Numbered from the stretch's first letter, positions 32,169 through 40,537 are shown. The stretch: 64,000 nt of DNA from Rhodanobacter fulvus Jip2 (GCF_000264315.1 NZ_AJXU01000075.1:60148-124147); one strand, 5' to 3'. The notes: generated by a model from the sequence alone, not told the origin. A program made the numbers and translations.

Positions 32169-33062
32169 TCACGCCAACATTTTTTCCACCGGCAACACGA
32201 ACATCTCGCGCGCGCCGGCCTTCTTGATTTCCTCCAGCTGGCGCCAGCTGACCTCGCCGGCGCACAGCGCCTGCAGCATCAGTTGGTCGGGCTGGCCGGC
32301 CACGGGCATCAGGGTCGGCTGCGGGCCGCCCGGCAGCAGCCGGGTGACCGCCTCCAAGGTCTGGCGCGAGGTCTGCAACAGCAGCAGGCGGGACTCGCGC
32401 ACCTGGATCACGCCGTCGAGGCGTTTCAGCAACAGCTCCAGCATGTCGCCGCGCTCGTCGGCCGGCGGGGCGCCGGCGGCGGCCAGTACCGCCTCGCTTT
32501 CCAGCAGCACGTCCGTCTCGCGCAACTGGTTGGCCACCAGCGTGCCGCCGCTCTGCACCAGGTCGCAGATCGCGTCGGCAGTACCCAGTCGCGGGGCGAT
32601 CTCGACCGAGCCGGCCAGCGTCATCACGCCGGCATTCACGCCTTTCTCGCGCAACCACGCAGCCAGCAACCCGGGGTACGAGGTGGCGATGCGCGTGCCT
32701 TCGAGATGTTGCGGGCCCTGGTATTCGAACTCCTGCGGCACCGCGATGGACAAGCGGCAGCGGCCAAAACCCAGCGGGCGCAATTCCGCCAGCGGCGGGC
32801 TTTCCTCACCGGCGGTGAGCTGGAATTCGTTCAGCACGTTGCGCCCGACGATGCCCAGGTCGCACACGCCCTGGGCAATCAGCGACGGGATGTCGTCGTC
32901 GCGCACCAGCAGCAAATCGACCGGCTCGCCTTCGCCGAAACAAAACAGCTTGTCGCGGCTCTGGCGGAAGCTCAGGCCGCAACGCTGCAGCAAGTCCAGC
33001 GCGGGCTCGGTAAGCCGGCCCGATTTCTGCATCGCGATCCGCAATCGGTCACGTTCCTTCAT
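32169..33062 (-). CDS. hisG: ATP phosphoribosyltransferase (long form)
   Basis: HisG starts histidine synthesis and is the feedback-regulated step. The 297-residue length indicates the long, hexameric form with a C-terminal ACT-like histidine-binding domain (about 225-297). RLRIAMQKSGRL opens the protein and DLGIVGRN and the GSVEIAPRLGTADAI phosphate loop follow. It overlaps the TrpR-like gene by ATGA. Confidence 0.98.
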   Translation of the reverse strand: MKERDRLRIAMQKSGRLTEPALDLLQRCGLSFRQSRDKLFCFGEGEPVDLLLVRDDDIPSLIAQGVCDLGIVGRNVLNEFQLTAGEESPPLAELRPLGFGRCRLSIAVPQEFEYQGPQHLEGTRIATSYPGLLAAWLREKGVNAGVMTLAGSVEIAPRLGTADAICDLVQSGGTLVANQLRETDVLLESEAVLAAAGAPPADERGDMLELLLKRLDGVIQVRESRLLLLQTSRQTLEAVTRLLPGGPQPTLMPVAGQPDQLMLQALCAGEVSWRQLEEIKKAGAREMFVLPVEKMLA

Positions 33063-33391
33063 GCATCTGTCCTCTTCTGCGCCCGTCGCCGTGCGGCACG
33101 GGCGGCGGCGGCCACATAGCCGCCACTGCCCTGGTTGAGATAACGCGCCACCCGCCCGATCGTGGTGATGCTGACGGCGGTGCGCTCATGGATTTCGCGA
33201 TACGACACACCCTCAAGCAGGTGCGGCACCACGCGCCAGCGATCGACCAGTACTTCCAGCTCCGACGGCGTGCACAGGTCACGCAGGAAAGCAGCCATCT
33301 CCTCGGCGTTTTTCAACGACAGCAACGCCTCGCAGAGACTGAGCTCGGCGGACGCGATGGGTGTCTCGGGATCCCGCGATCGACGCTTCAT
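33059..33391 (-). CDS. TrpR/YerC-family transcriptional regulator
   Basis: A 110-residue helix-turn-helix protein of the TrpR superfamily (YerC/YecD type): SLKNAEEMAAFLRDLCTPSELEVLVDRW followed by the recognition region ISITTIGRVARYLNQGSGGY. It leads the his operon and is translationally coupled to hisG, so it probably controls that operon. A palindrome lies between the predicted transcription start and its ATG, and a sigma-70 promoter upstream. The basic tail ARAARRRAQKR is unusual but compatible with DNA binding. Confidence 0.9.
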   Translation of the reverse strand: MKRRSRDPETPIASAELSLCEALLSLKNAEEMAAFLRDLCTPSELEVLVDRWRVVPHLLEGVSYREIHERTAVSITTIGRVARYLNQGSGGYVAAAARAARRRAQKRTDA

Positions 33392-33394
33392 AAT

Positions 33395-33412
33395 GTACTA
33401 ACGCGTTAATAC
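33395..33412. promoter_or_regulatory. Operator-like palindrome before the his operon
   Basis: GTACTAACGCGTTAATAC is an 18-base palindrome with a perfect TAACGCGTTA core, 4 bases from the start codon of the TrpR-like gene and downstream of the predicted +1. Its outer hexamers GTACTA/TAATAC resemble the flanks of the E. coli trp operator (GTACTAGTTAACTAGTAC). It replaces the place where a Shine-Dalgarno would be expected. Confidence 0.65.
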
Positions 33413-33423
33413 GTTGGGTCGGC

Positions 33424-33452
33424 ATCATACGCAGTGTGCCGCAGTGCGGCAA
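33424..33452 (-). promoter_or_regulatory. Sigma-70 promoter of the his operon
   Basis: On the minus strand TTGCCG and TATGAT are separated by 17 bases, which puts +1 near 33415. The spacer holds a second palindrome, GCCGCACTGCGGC (33438-33450). The leader before the first ATG is only about 25 bases, too short for a histidine attenuator. Confidence 0.7.
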
Positions 33453-33507
33453 GCGTTGAAAATGCGGATGCGCGCGTCGGGAAAACCCACCGGACACGGC
33501 CTCGAAC

Positions 33508-33536
33508 GAAAAAGCCCCACCGGAGTGGGGCTTTCG
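33508..33536 (-). terminator. Terminator of the THX gene
   Basis: On the minus strand AAAGCCCCAC-TCCG-GTGGGGCTTT is followed by more T residues. It lies 12 bases after the stop of the ribosomal protein THX gene. Confidence 0.85.
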
Positions 33537-33547
33537 TCAGGTGGAGA

Positions 33548-33709
33548 TCAGGCCGACTTTTTCTTCGGTGCTGCCTTCTTGGCCGCCGCCGGCTTGGTCA
33601 CCGTCGGTTTGGCGCCGACCACTGCCGGCTGCGCGGCGTGCGCGCGGCTGTTGCCATAGCTGCCGCGGTTGGTCTTGCCGCGACGCGTCTTGCGATCACC
33701 CTTGCCCAT
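33548..33709 (-). CDS. 30S ribosomal protein THX
   Basis: A 53-residue, very basic protein. The first 22 residues, opening MGKGDRKTRRGKTNRGSYGN, match the bacterial THX (bTHX) proteins that sit at the top of the 30S head. The remaining Ala/Lys/Pro-rich tail is longer than in Thermus Thx, as is common in proteobacteria. AAGGAGTTTCC gives a strong ribosome site before ATG 33709, and a good terminator follows. It stands alone between hisG-side and zinc genes. Confidence 0.92.
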   Translation of the reverse strand: MGKGDRKTRRGKTNRGSYGNSRAHAAQPAVVGAKPTVTKPAAAKKAAPKKKSA

Positions 33710-33795
33710 GGAAACTCCTTGATGCGTATCGTGGGGAGGCTTGAATCATAGCAGTGCGGCCACCCAGGCCATAGCCGTGAGGCCCCGGCCGGGTT

Positions 33796-34743
33796 CTAGT
33801 GCGGTACATGTTCGGCGCAACCACCGTGGCGGTCGAGGCAACCGCCGGTGTCGATCTGCACGGTAACGTGCTGCACGCCGAAACGCTCGCGCAGCACGTC
33901 GTTGATCGCCCGCATTGCCTGGGCGCTGTCGGCATCCTCGCGCAGTTCGGCGTGGACGGTGGCCATCCGCGAACCCGAGGCCAGTTGCCATAGATGCAGG
34001 TGGTGAACATCACAGATGGCATCGTCGGCTTCGCGCAAGGCGGCTTCCACGGCGGCGGTATCCAGCCCCTCGGGTACGCCCTCCAGCAGAATGTGCGACG
34101 AGCGGCGCAGCAACCGCCAGGCACTGCCAAGCAGCAACACCGCCACGACCAGCGACAACGCGGGATCGGCCCACAACCAGCCGAACCAGCGTATGGCCAG
34201 CGCCGCACCCACCGCCGCCAGCGAGCCGAGCAGATCGCCCAGCACGTGCAGGCTTGCGCCGGCCATGTTCACGTCATCGTGCGCGTGGCCGTGCAGCGTG
34301 CGCAGGACCACCGCGTTGACCAGCAAGCCGGCGACCGCCACGCCCAGCATCAACCCCGACAGGATCGGCGCCGGATGCCGCAGGCGAACGACGGCCTCGT
34401 AGACGATCCAGCCCACCAGCGCGAACTGGCTCAACGCGTTGACGAAGCCAACCAGCACTTCGATCCGGCCATAGCCGTAACTGCGTCGCGCATCGGCGGG
34501 ACGCACTGCCATGCGCGCGCCGATGAAGGCCAGCAGCAGCGCCAGCGAATCCACCGTCATGTGGCCGGCGTCGGCCAGCAAGGCCAGCGAGCCGGACCAC
34601 CAGCCGCCGACAATTTCCACCACCGTCATCGCCACGGTCAGACACAACGCCCACATCAGCTTTCCGCGACGGTCCGTGGTCACGGTAGGCGGGTGATCGT
34701 GATCGTGCGCGTGGCGGTGATCGTGTGAAGGCGGGTGACTCAT
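33796..34743 (-). CDS. Cation diffusion facilitator (CzcD/ZitB type)
   Basis: A 315-residue CDF transporter with six membrane helices. The metal site residues are in DAGHMTVD (TM2) and HVLGDLLG (TM5), the HxxxD pattern of zinc CDFs. The N-terminus is a His/Asp-rich tail (SHDHRHAHDHDH) and the cytoplasmic C-terminal domain follows from about 210. It follows merC by 77 bases, so both may share the Zur-type box; zinc is the likely substrate, with Co or Cd possible. Confidence 0.94.
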   Translation of the reverse strand: MSHPPSHDHRHAHDHDHPPTVTTDRRGKLMWALCLTVAMTVVEIVGGWWSGSLALLADAGHMTVDSLALLLAFIGARMAVRPADARRSYGYGRIEVLVGFVNALSQFALVGWIVYEAVVRLRHPAPILSGLMLGVAVAGLLVNAVVLRTLHGHAHDDVNMAGASLHVLGDLLGSLAAVGAALAIRWFGWLWADPALSLVVAVLLLGSAWRLLRRSSHILLEGVPEGLDTAAVEAALREADDAICDVHHLHLWQLASGSRMATVHAELREDADSAQAMRAINDVLRERFGVQHVTVQIDTGGCLDRHGGCAEHVPH

Positions 34744-34820
34744 GCGCCCATGCTAGAAAGCGGGCCTGCCGTTACACAATCACCCTTCGCACGCGCGGGA
34801 ACTCGAAGAAACACAGGCGC

Positions 34821-35252
34821 TCAGTGCGCGCACTGGGGACCATGAACATGGCCATCGCCCCGGTGGTCACGGCGGAGGTTGATGAAATGCGCCGCGGCCA
34901 GCAGCAAGCCACCGCAGGTCACCAGCGCACTGTGCAGCACGATGGAATAGCTCTCGGCATACGTCACGCCGAGCAGCAGCAGGCCAAGCCCCGGCGCGGC
35001 CAGCAGCAACGGCAGCGACCACCGGTGCCGGCGGAAACCACGCACCAGCACCAGCAGCGCAAGCACGCAGGCAAACATCACGAAGCCGCGTTCGAAGCGA
35101 TGGTCCGCCAGGAATTCCATGCCGAGGAAAGGCAAGGCCGCGATCATGAAGGGCAGCAGCGCGCAATGGATCGCGCACAGGAACGATGCGACCGCACCGA
35201 CGCGGTCGGCCATGCGCCACCACCGGGTTTTGCTCGCTTGTTCTGAATTCAT
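34821..35252 (-). CDS. MerC-domain membrane protein
   Basis: A 143-residue protein with four membrane helices and the MerC cysteine pair Cys26-x3-Cys30 (FLCAIHCALLP) in the first. The C-terminus is His-rich (HRGDGHVHGPQCAH). MerC proteins carry mercuric ions, but chromosomal homologues beside zur are thought to move or sense zinc. The promoter -10 (TATAAA on the minus strand) is embedded in the Zur-type box 46 bases upstream, pointing to zinc control. Confidence 0.88.
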   Translation of the reverse strand: MNSEQASKTRWWRMADRVGAVASFLCAIHCALLPFMIAALPFLGMEFLADHRFERGFVMFACVLALLVLVRGFRRHRWSLPLLLAAPGLGLLLLGVTYAESYSIVLHSALVTCGGLLLAAAHFINLRRDHRGDGHVHGPQCAH

Positions 35253-35298
35253 CGCGTTGCCGGGCGCCGCCGGAGATGGCCGCTTCTGCCTGTGCTGG

Positions 35299-35317
35299 AA
35301 TGTTACTTTATAACATT
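35299..35317. promoter_or_regulatory. Zur-type box before merC-CDF
   Basis: AATGTTA-CTTTA-TAACATT is a perfect 7-5-7 inverted repeat. It matches the core of gammaproteobacterial Zur boxes (TGTTATAnTATAACA) closely. On the minus strand a -10 TATAAA lies inside it with ATGAAG 16 bases upstream, so binding would block merC transcription. zur itself is the next gene upstream. Confidence 0.75.
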
Positions 35318-35347
35318 ACTGAGCGCCACTTCATTTTTGGGCCTGCG

Positions 35348-35377
35348 GAAGAGCATCGCGACTGGAGGCGCTCCCAC
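35348..35377 (-). repeat. Single REP element (variant)
   Basis: On the minus strand GTGGGAGCGCCTCCAGTCGC then GATGCTCTTCC, a variant of the REP family at 1520 and 15491 with a GCC/TCC change in the palindrome. It lies between zur and the Zur-type box. Confidence 0.7.
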
Positions 35378-35392
35378 AACGGGGGGCGCGGG

Positions 35393-35875
35393 TCAGGCCT
35401 TGTGGCAGCGCTTGCAGACGCCGTGCACTTCCAGCGTTTGCGCCTGCGGACGAAAACCGAAGGCGCTGGCCTGGGCCTCGATGAGGCTTGCCACGCGTTC
35501 ATCGCAGACTTCCTGCGCGCTGGAGCAGACATCGCAGATCAGGAACGGAACCTGATGGGCTTCGTCGGGGTGATGGCAGGAGACGAAGGCGTTGATCGAT
35601 TCCAGCTTGTGGATGAAGCCGTTCTCGAGCAGAAAATCCAGCGCCCGGTAGACCGTGGGTGGCGCCGCATTGCCGTGCTTCTCGCGCAGCAAGGCCAGCA
35701 GGTCGTAGGCCTTGATCGGCTTGCGCTCGCTGGCGATCAGCTCAAGCACTTCCTTGCGCAGCGGCGTCAGGCGCAGGCCACGCGCCTGGCTGGCCGCTTC
35801 GACCGCATGCACGAAGCCCTTCGCATCGTGATGATGCGGGTGGGCGTGCAGGATGTCGGCGCCTTCGTGTGCCAC
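35393..35875 (-). CDS. zur: Fur-family regulator, zinc type (Zur)
   Basis: A 160-residue Fur-family repressor. The winged helix runs from GLRLTPLRKEVLELI to TVYRALDFLLENGFIHKL; the structural zinc cysteines are CDVC and CKRC. The sensor site includes SCHHPDEAHQ. A His-rich N-terminus (HAHPHHHD) and the neighbouring Zur-type box, MerC and CDF genes favour Zur over Fur. The start is GTG 35875 with GAGGTG 7 bases upstream; the alternative upstream ATG is out of frame. Confidence 0.92.
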   Translation of the reverse strand: MAHEGADILHAHPHHHDAKGFVHAVEAASQARGLRLTPLRKEVLELIASERKPIKAYDLLALLREKHGNAAPPTVYRALDFLLENGFIHKLESINAFVSCHHPDEAHQVPFLICDVCSSAQEVCDERVASLIEAQASAFGFRPQAQTLEVHGVCKRCHKA

Positions 35876-35913
35876 GTTGATTCACCTCGTTGTCGATCAT
35901 AATGCCGGCGCGT

Positions 35914-36192
35914 TCAGCGCGGCAGCGGTGGCGGCATGACCTGCTGTTTCCGGCGATGCCTGAACAGGATCACCAGCCAGCCGATCGGACCCAGCACCGC
36001 CGCCCACGCCACGCCTTCCGCCGTGCGTCCCCGCCAGCGGCCCAACAGGGCGCCGATGGCGATGAAAAGCAGGTTCCACCAGAACATGGCTGCCCACGGC
36101 ACCAAATGCAACAGATTGGCAAAGATCTGCCAGAAGGCTCCAGGGGCATCGGGGTCGACGCCTTGCAATGCCTTCGCGAGCAGGTCATTCAT
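35914..36192 (-). CDS. Small two-helix membrane protein, unknown
   Basis: A 92-residue protein with two predicted membrane helices (about 26-50 and 60-78) and a basic, proline-ending C-terminus. It has no motif I recognise. It precedes zur by 38 bases in the same direction, so it may be part of that transcript. A repeat of MITE type lies just upstream. Confidence 0.65.
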   Translation of the reverse strand: MNDLLAKALQGVDPDAPGAFWQIFANLLHLVPWAAMFWWNLLFIAIGALLGRWRGRTAEGVAWAAVLGPIGWLVILFRHRRKQQVMPPPLPR

Positions 36193-36226
36193 GGGGTTTG
36201 CCTGGAAAAACGGAGAGCGCCCCCAT

Positions 36227-36336
36227 CCGCCTTCGGCACCTTCCCCCGCAAGCGGGGGAAGGAAACACCGAGGGCTGCCACGCGTGATCCCTTCCCCCGC
36301 GTGCGGGGGAAGGTGGCGACAGCCGGATGGGGGCGC
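36227..36336. repeat. MITE-like element with perfect 13-bp ends
   Basis: A 110-base element whose ends are GCGCCCCCATCCG and its exact complement CGGATGGGGGCGC. Inside, two nested hairpins (CCTTCCCCCGC / GCGGGGGAAGG) face each other. There is no coding capacity. Relatives of its ends occur at 54915-55154. No clear target-site duplication is visible. Confidence 0.7.
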
Positions 36337-36365
36337 ATTCCCTCGAACTCCATCTGGATCGTCGC

Positions 36366-37766
36366 TTACTCCCGCGCCAGCGCCAGCGCGTCATCGATGC
36401 GCTTGAGCGCCTCGGCGCGGCCGGCGAGGTAAATGGTGTGCTCGATCGACGGTGACACCTGGGTGCCGGTCATCGCCACGCGCAAGGGCTGCGCGATCTT
36501 GCCCATGCCCAGTTCGAGTTGCGCGGCAACCTCGGCGATCACGTCGTGGATCGGCTCGGGCTGCCAGGTGCATTCGGCCAGCAGCGCTTTTGCCGCGTCC
36601 AGCACTGCCGGTGCCGAGTCGTTCTTCAGGTGTTTGGCGACGGCCTTTTCATCCCACTCGGCGATCGGCGCGTACCAGATCTTCGCGCGCTCGGCCATTT
36701 CCTTCAGCGTGTGCACGCGGTCGCGCAGCGCCACGATCACGTCGGCCGGTGCCGGGCCTTGGCTGAAGTCGATGCCGGCATGCGCCAGATGCCATTCGAA
36801 CTCGGCCGCCAGCGTCTGCGGTTCGTCGGTTTTCAGGTAATGCTGGTTGAGCCAGGCCAGCTTCTCGGTATCGAAGCGCGAGGCAGCCTTGTTGACGTCG
36901 GCGATGTCGAACAGCGCGATCATTTCCTCGCGCGAGAAGATTTCCTGATCGCCGTGCGACCAGCCCAGCCGCACCAGGTAGTTGAGGATCGCGTGCGGCA
37001 GGAAACCGTCGCTGCGGTATTCCATCACGCTGACCGCGCTGGTGCGCTTGGAGAGTTTCTTGCCTTCCTTGTCCAGGATCATCGGCAGGTGCGCGAACTC
37101 CGGCACCTTGGCACCCAGCGCCTTGTAGATGTTGATCTGCCGCGGCGTGTTGTTGACGTGGTCGTCGCCGCGGATCACCTCGGTGATGCCCATGTCGATG
37201 TCGTCGACCACCACGGCGAAGTTGTAGGTAGGCCAGCCATCGGAGCGGAAGATCACCAGATCGTCCAGCTCGCTGTTGGCCCACTCGATGCGGCCCTTGA
37301 CCTTGTCGTCGAACACCACCGAACCCTCTGCGGGGTTGCGGAAACGGATCACCCGGTTCGGATCGTCGCGCAGCGGTTCGTTGCGGTCGCGGTAGTAGCC
37401 GTTGTAGCGCGGCTTCTCGCCCGCCGCCATGGCGGCCTCGCGCATCGCCTCGATCTCGGTCTTGGTCTCGTAGGCGTAATAGGCCTTGCCGGCGGCGACC
37501 AGTTCATCGGCTACCTGCTTGTAGCGATCGAGGCGCTGGGTCTGGTAGTACGGGCCGTCGTCCGCATCGAGGCCGAGCCAGTGCATGGCATCGAGGATCG
37601 CCTGCACCGCCGCGTCGGTGGAGCGCTCGCGATCGGTGTCCTCGATGCGCAAAACGAATTCGCCACCGCGACGACGCGATTCCAGCCAGCAGTACAGCGC
37701 GGTACGCGCGCCGCCGATATGCAGGAAACCGGTGGGGCTGGGAGCGAAGCGGGTACGTACGGTCAT
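36366..37766 (-). CDS. gltX: Glutamyl-tRNA synthetase
   Basis: A 466-residue class I synthetase charging tRNA-Glu. The HIGH motif is [10 protein letters not shown] (about 16) and the KMSKS motif is KKLSKRTSA near 240; the C-terminal anticodon domain is complete. ATG 37766 gives [13 protein letters not shown], the usual start. A TTG 15 bases upstream is possible but neither start has a good ribosome site. Confidence 0.97.
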   Translation of the reverse strand: MTVRTRFAPSPTGFLHIGGARTALYCWLESRRRGGEFVLRIEDTDRERSTDAAVQAILDAMHWLGLDADDGPYYQTQRLDRYKQVADELVAAGKAYYAYETKTEIEAMREAAMAAGEKPRYNGYYRDRNEPLRDDPNRVIRFRNPAEGSVVFDDKVKGRIEWANSELDDLVIFRSDGWPTYNFAVVVDDIDMGITEVIRGDDHVNNTPRQINIYKALGAKVPEFAHLPMILDKEGKKLSKRTSAVSVMEYRSDGFLPHAILNYLVRLGWSHGDQEIFSREEMIALFDIADVNKAASRFDTEKLAWLNQHYLKTDEPQTLAAEFEWHLAHAGIDFSQGPAPADVIVALRDRVHTLKEMAERAKIWYAPIAEWDEKAVAKHLKNDSAPAVLDAAKALLAECTWQPEPIHDVIAEVAAQLELGMGKIAQPLRVAMTGTQVSPSIEHTIYLAGRAEALKRIDDALALARE

Positions 37767-37837
37767 CGGTGGCGTCGGCAAGGTGGGAATGAAGCCACCG
37801 ATTTTAGCCGATCCGCCACCGATAACCGACGCGATGG

Positions 37838-38278
37838 CTACTTCACGTGGATGGTGATCTTCTTCGACACCAGCGCCGGATCGAACGGCACGTGGTTCTG
37901 GTCGCCCAGTTCCAGTTGCAGCGTGTGCGTGCCCGGCGCCAGCTCCAACGTGGTCTGGGTCTGGCCGCCGCCGAAATGGATGTGATGGGTGTCGGCCGGG
38001 ATCGGCTTGCCGGCGGCGGGCAGCTCGGTCACGTCGACCAGCAGGTGATGATGACCGGTGTGCTCCTTGGCCACGCCAGCCGGTGCCACGCCCATGCCCT
38101 TGAGGCCGAAGCGCACGGTGACATCCTGGCCCACGGTGGCGCCGTCACTGGGGGAGATGATGTAGACCTCGGCACCGGCGGGCGCCTTGGTGACGGGCAA
38201 ACCCGGTGCATCGGCAGCCATCGCGGAACCGACCAGTCCGGTGAGGGCAAGCGCAAGCAGGATACGTTTCACATTCAT
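37838..38278 (-). CDS. DUF4399 periplasmic protein
   Basis: A 146-residue protein with a Sec signal peptide ([21 protein letters not shown], cleaved near 21). The body matches DUF4399: [33 protein letters not shown] and [20 protein letters not shown]. Several His clusters suggest metal or ligand binding, but function is unknown. GGAG sits directly before the ATG, closer than usual. Confidence 0.88.
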   Translation of the reverse strand: MNVKRILLALALTGLVGSAMAADAPGLPVTKAPAGAEVYIISPSDGATVGQDVTVRFGLKGMGVAPAGVAKEHTGHHHLLVDVTELPAAGKPIPADTHHIHFGGGQTQTTLELAPGTHTLQLELGDQNHVPFDPALVSKKITIHVK

Positions 38279-38428
38279 TCTCCAAGCGTGATGACAACGG
38301 CCAGTGTAGGCGCAGTGTCGCCGCCAAAGAAACCGCACGCGTGCCTGGCGTCACCGTGATGTCATGCACCCGCCATGCCGACGCAACGCCGGCCCGCGAA
38401 GCTGGGTCAAGCCAGCACGGGGCATGTC

Positions 38429-39589
38429 ATGCGCATCGGTATCGTCAGCGAAACCTATCCGCCGGAAATCAACGGCGTGGCCTTGACCGTCCACAGCCTC
38501 GCCGCCGGCCTGGCGGCCCGCGGCCATGATGTCGACCTGATCCGCCCGCGCCAGGCGCGACCGCAGCAGGACGAACCGGGCATCGATGTACTCGAGGTGC
38601 GCGGTGGCGCCCTACCGCGCTACCCCGGCTTGCGCTTCGGCCTGCCAGCCGGGCGCACGTTGAATCAGCACTGGAAGCTGCAGCGGCCAGACGCGGTTTA
38701 CGTCGCCACCGAAGGCCCGCTTGGCTGGTCGGCGATGCGCGCGGCGCGGCGCCTGGGCATTCCGCTGAGCAGCGGTTTCCACACCCGCTTCGACAGCTAC
38801 GCCGAACACTACGGCGTGGGCATGCTGACGCCATGGGTTCGTGCTTACCTGTGCCGCTTTCACCAACGGGCGGCCGCCACCCTGGTGCCCACCCACGCGC
38901 TGGTGCGGGAGTTGCACGACATGGGCATCTCCAATGCGCGCCTGTTGCGACGGGCGGTGGACACGCAGCTGTTCCACCCTTCCCGACGCGACGACAGCCT
39001 GCGCGCCGCATGGGGCGCCGATGCGTCCGCGCCCGTGGTCCTCTACGTGGGACGCATCGCGCCGGAGAAGAACCTCGACCTGGCGATAGATGCCTTCCGC
39101 GCCATCCAGCAGCAGCTGCCACAGGCACGCTACGTATGGGTCGGCGATGGCCCGGCTCGCGCCGCGTTGATGGCGGCGCACCCGGACTTCATCCATGCCG
39201 GCGTGCAGCGCGGCGAAGCGCTGGGACGCCACTACGCCAGCGCCGACCTGTTTCCCTTCCCCAGCCTCAGCGAAACCTTCGGCAACGTGGTCCTGGAGGC
39301 GCTGGCTGCCGGCCTGCCCGTGGTCGCCTATGCCCAGGGTGCCGCGCGCGAACACCTGGTCGACGGCATCAACGGCTATGGCATCGAGCCGGGCAACGCA
39401 CCTGCCTTCATCGATGCGGCGGTAAAGCTGGCCAGCAATCCGGCGCTGATCCGATACATGGGCCGTGCCGCCCACGTCGGCATGGCCGGCCTGTCGCCCG
39501 AGGCCGTGATCTGCGATTTCGAAACCCTGTTGCGCGAGATGGCCGAGGAGAACCTGCATGAGCACGCCGCCACCATCGCCCACGCCTGA
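38429..39589 (+). CDS. GT4-family glycosyltransferase
   Basis: A 386-residue GT-B enzyme. MRIGIVSETYPPEINGVALT is typical of GT4 mannosyl/glycolipid transferases of the MgtA/SqdX/PimB type, and PSLSETFGNVVLEALAAGLPVVA near 290 holds the nucleotide-sugar Glu. The acceptor may be a lipid, since a PAP2 phosphatase gene overlaps its 3' end by 32 bases, suggesting a two-gene glycolipid unit. Confidence 0.9.
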   Translation: MRIGIVSETYPPEINGVALTVHSLAAGLAARGHDVDLIRPRQARPQQDEPGIDVLEVRGGALPRYPGLRFGLPAGRTLNQHWKLQRPDAVYVATEGPLGWSAMRAARRLGIPLSSGFHTRFDSYAEHYGVGMLTPWVRAYLCRFHQRAAATLVPTHALVRELHDMGISNARLLRRAVDTQLFHPSRRDDSLRAAWGADASAPVVLYVGRIAPEKNLDLAIDAFRAIQQQLPQARYVWVGDGPARAALMAAHPDFIHAGVQRGEALGRHYASADLFPFPSLSETFGNVVLEALAAGLPVVAYAQGAAREHLVDGINGYGIEPGNAPAFIDAAVKLASNPALIRYMGRAAHVGMAGLSPEAVICDFETLLREMAEENLHEHAATIAHA

Positions 39590-40121
39590 GCTTTTGCTCG
39601 GGCCACGTTTTGCACTGGATCGCCGCGTCTGCGTGGCGGCCAACCGCTGGGGCGCCCGGCGCATGGTCGGCTTGTTCTTCGGCGCGATCAGCCGCCTTGG
39701 CGACGGCGTGTTCTGGTACACGCTGATGGCGGTGCTGGCCCTGTTCGGTGGACGCGACGGCCTCACCGCCGCCACACACATGGCCGTGACCGGACTGGCC
39801 GCGCTGCTGTTGTACCGTCTGCTGAAACGCTGGACGCGCCGGCCCCGGCCCTACCGCTCCTGCCCCGGCGTGATCGCGCACGTGCCGCCGCTGGACGAGT
39901 TCAGTTTCCCCTCGGGGCACACCTTGCAGGCGGTGAGTTTCACCGTGGTCGCGCTGGCCTGGTATCCGCCGATGGCGTCCCTGCTGCTGGGCTTCACCGC
40001 GCTGGTCGCCGCCTCGCGGGTGATTCTCGGCCTGCACTATCCCAGCGATGTACTCGCCGCCATCGCCATCGGCGGAGGGCTCGGCACCTCGTCGCTGTGG
40101 GTGATGCAATCACTGGTCTGA
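39558..40121 (+). CDS. PAP2-family membrane phosphatase
   Basis: A 187-residue membrane phosphatase with all three PAP2 motifs: KRWTRRPRPY, PSGHT and SRVILGLHYPSD, where the two His and the Arg are catalytic. Substrates in the family are phosphatidic acid, PGP or undecaprenyl diphosphate. It starts inside the glycosyltransferase gene, so the two are translationally linked. A 436-base gap with unusual repeats follows. Confidence 0.92.
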   Translation: MSTPPPSPTPELLLGPRFALDRRVCVAANRWGARRMVGLFFGAISRLGDGVFWYTLMAVLALFGGRDGLTAATHMAVTGLAALLLYRLLKRWTRRPRPYRSCPGVIAHVPPLDEFSFPSGHTLQAVSFTVVALAWYPPMASLLLGFTALVAASRVILGLHYPSDVLAAIAIGGGLGTSSLWVMQSLV

Positions 40122-40187
40122 ACCTTCGCCTGGTCAGCCACTGCGCACGCCGTCGGCAGTTCCTTTGCGCTCAGACACATAGCCTGG

Positions 40188-40498
40188 TTGTCCACAGGCT
40201 TTGCCAACGGTGGTCCACAATCGCTGTGGAGAACTTCGCGATGCGCCATCGCGAACTGGGCAAAACATCGACATGCCGTGCCAAGTGATTGTCGGCAAAG
40301 GATGCGTCGGTGTTGTCCACAGGCTTGTACAGAAGCGGCGCACAACCGCTGTGGAAAACTGGCACCGCGCCGGCGCCGCCGCGTGGAAAGCCGCTGCGCA
40401 ATTACTGCGCAATGCGTAGCAAGTGACTGATGCAAAAGCCGTGGCCGCGGCTTGTCCACAGGCTTTACCGACCTGCTTCCACAACCGCTGTGGAAAAC
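40188..40498. repeat. Threefold repeat with DnaA-box-like sequences
   Basis: Three units of 46-48 bases at 40188-40233, 40313-40360 and 40452-40498. Each begins TTGTCCACAGGC and ends in an inverted CCACA-n5-TGTGG pair reading CGCTGTGGAAAAC (GAGAAC in unit 1). TTGTCCACA is one base from the DnaA box TTATCCACA; TGTGGAAAA is TTTTCCACA on the other strand, a fit to TTWTNCACA. Between units is a perfect palindrome TTCGCGATG-CGC-CATCGCGAA (40234-40254). No credible gene is present. Confidence 0.75.
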
Positions 40499-40515
40499 CC
40501 GCTCGCGCAAACGAC

Positions 40516-40537
40516 GATGCCGCCCGAAGGCGGCATC
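40516..40537. terminator. Hairpin after accD
   Basis: GATGCCGCC-CGAA-GGCGGCATC, a perfect 9-pair stem 21 bases after the accD stop on the minus strand. No strong T-run follows, so it may be a stabiliser rather than a complete terminator. Confidence 0.55.

Noticed and set aside
33392..33430. Histidine leader peptide/attenuator before the his operon
   Set aside because: The leader is only about 25 bases and contains no His-codon run; a repressor palindrome is present instead.
40188..40498. CRISPR array
   Set aside because: Only three repeats, with spacings of 125-139 bases, unequal spacers and no cas genes; the units contain internal inverted repeats typical of protein-binding sites.
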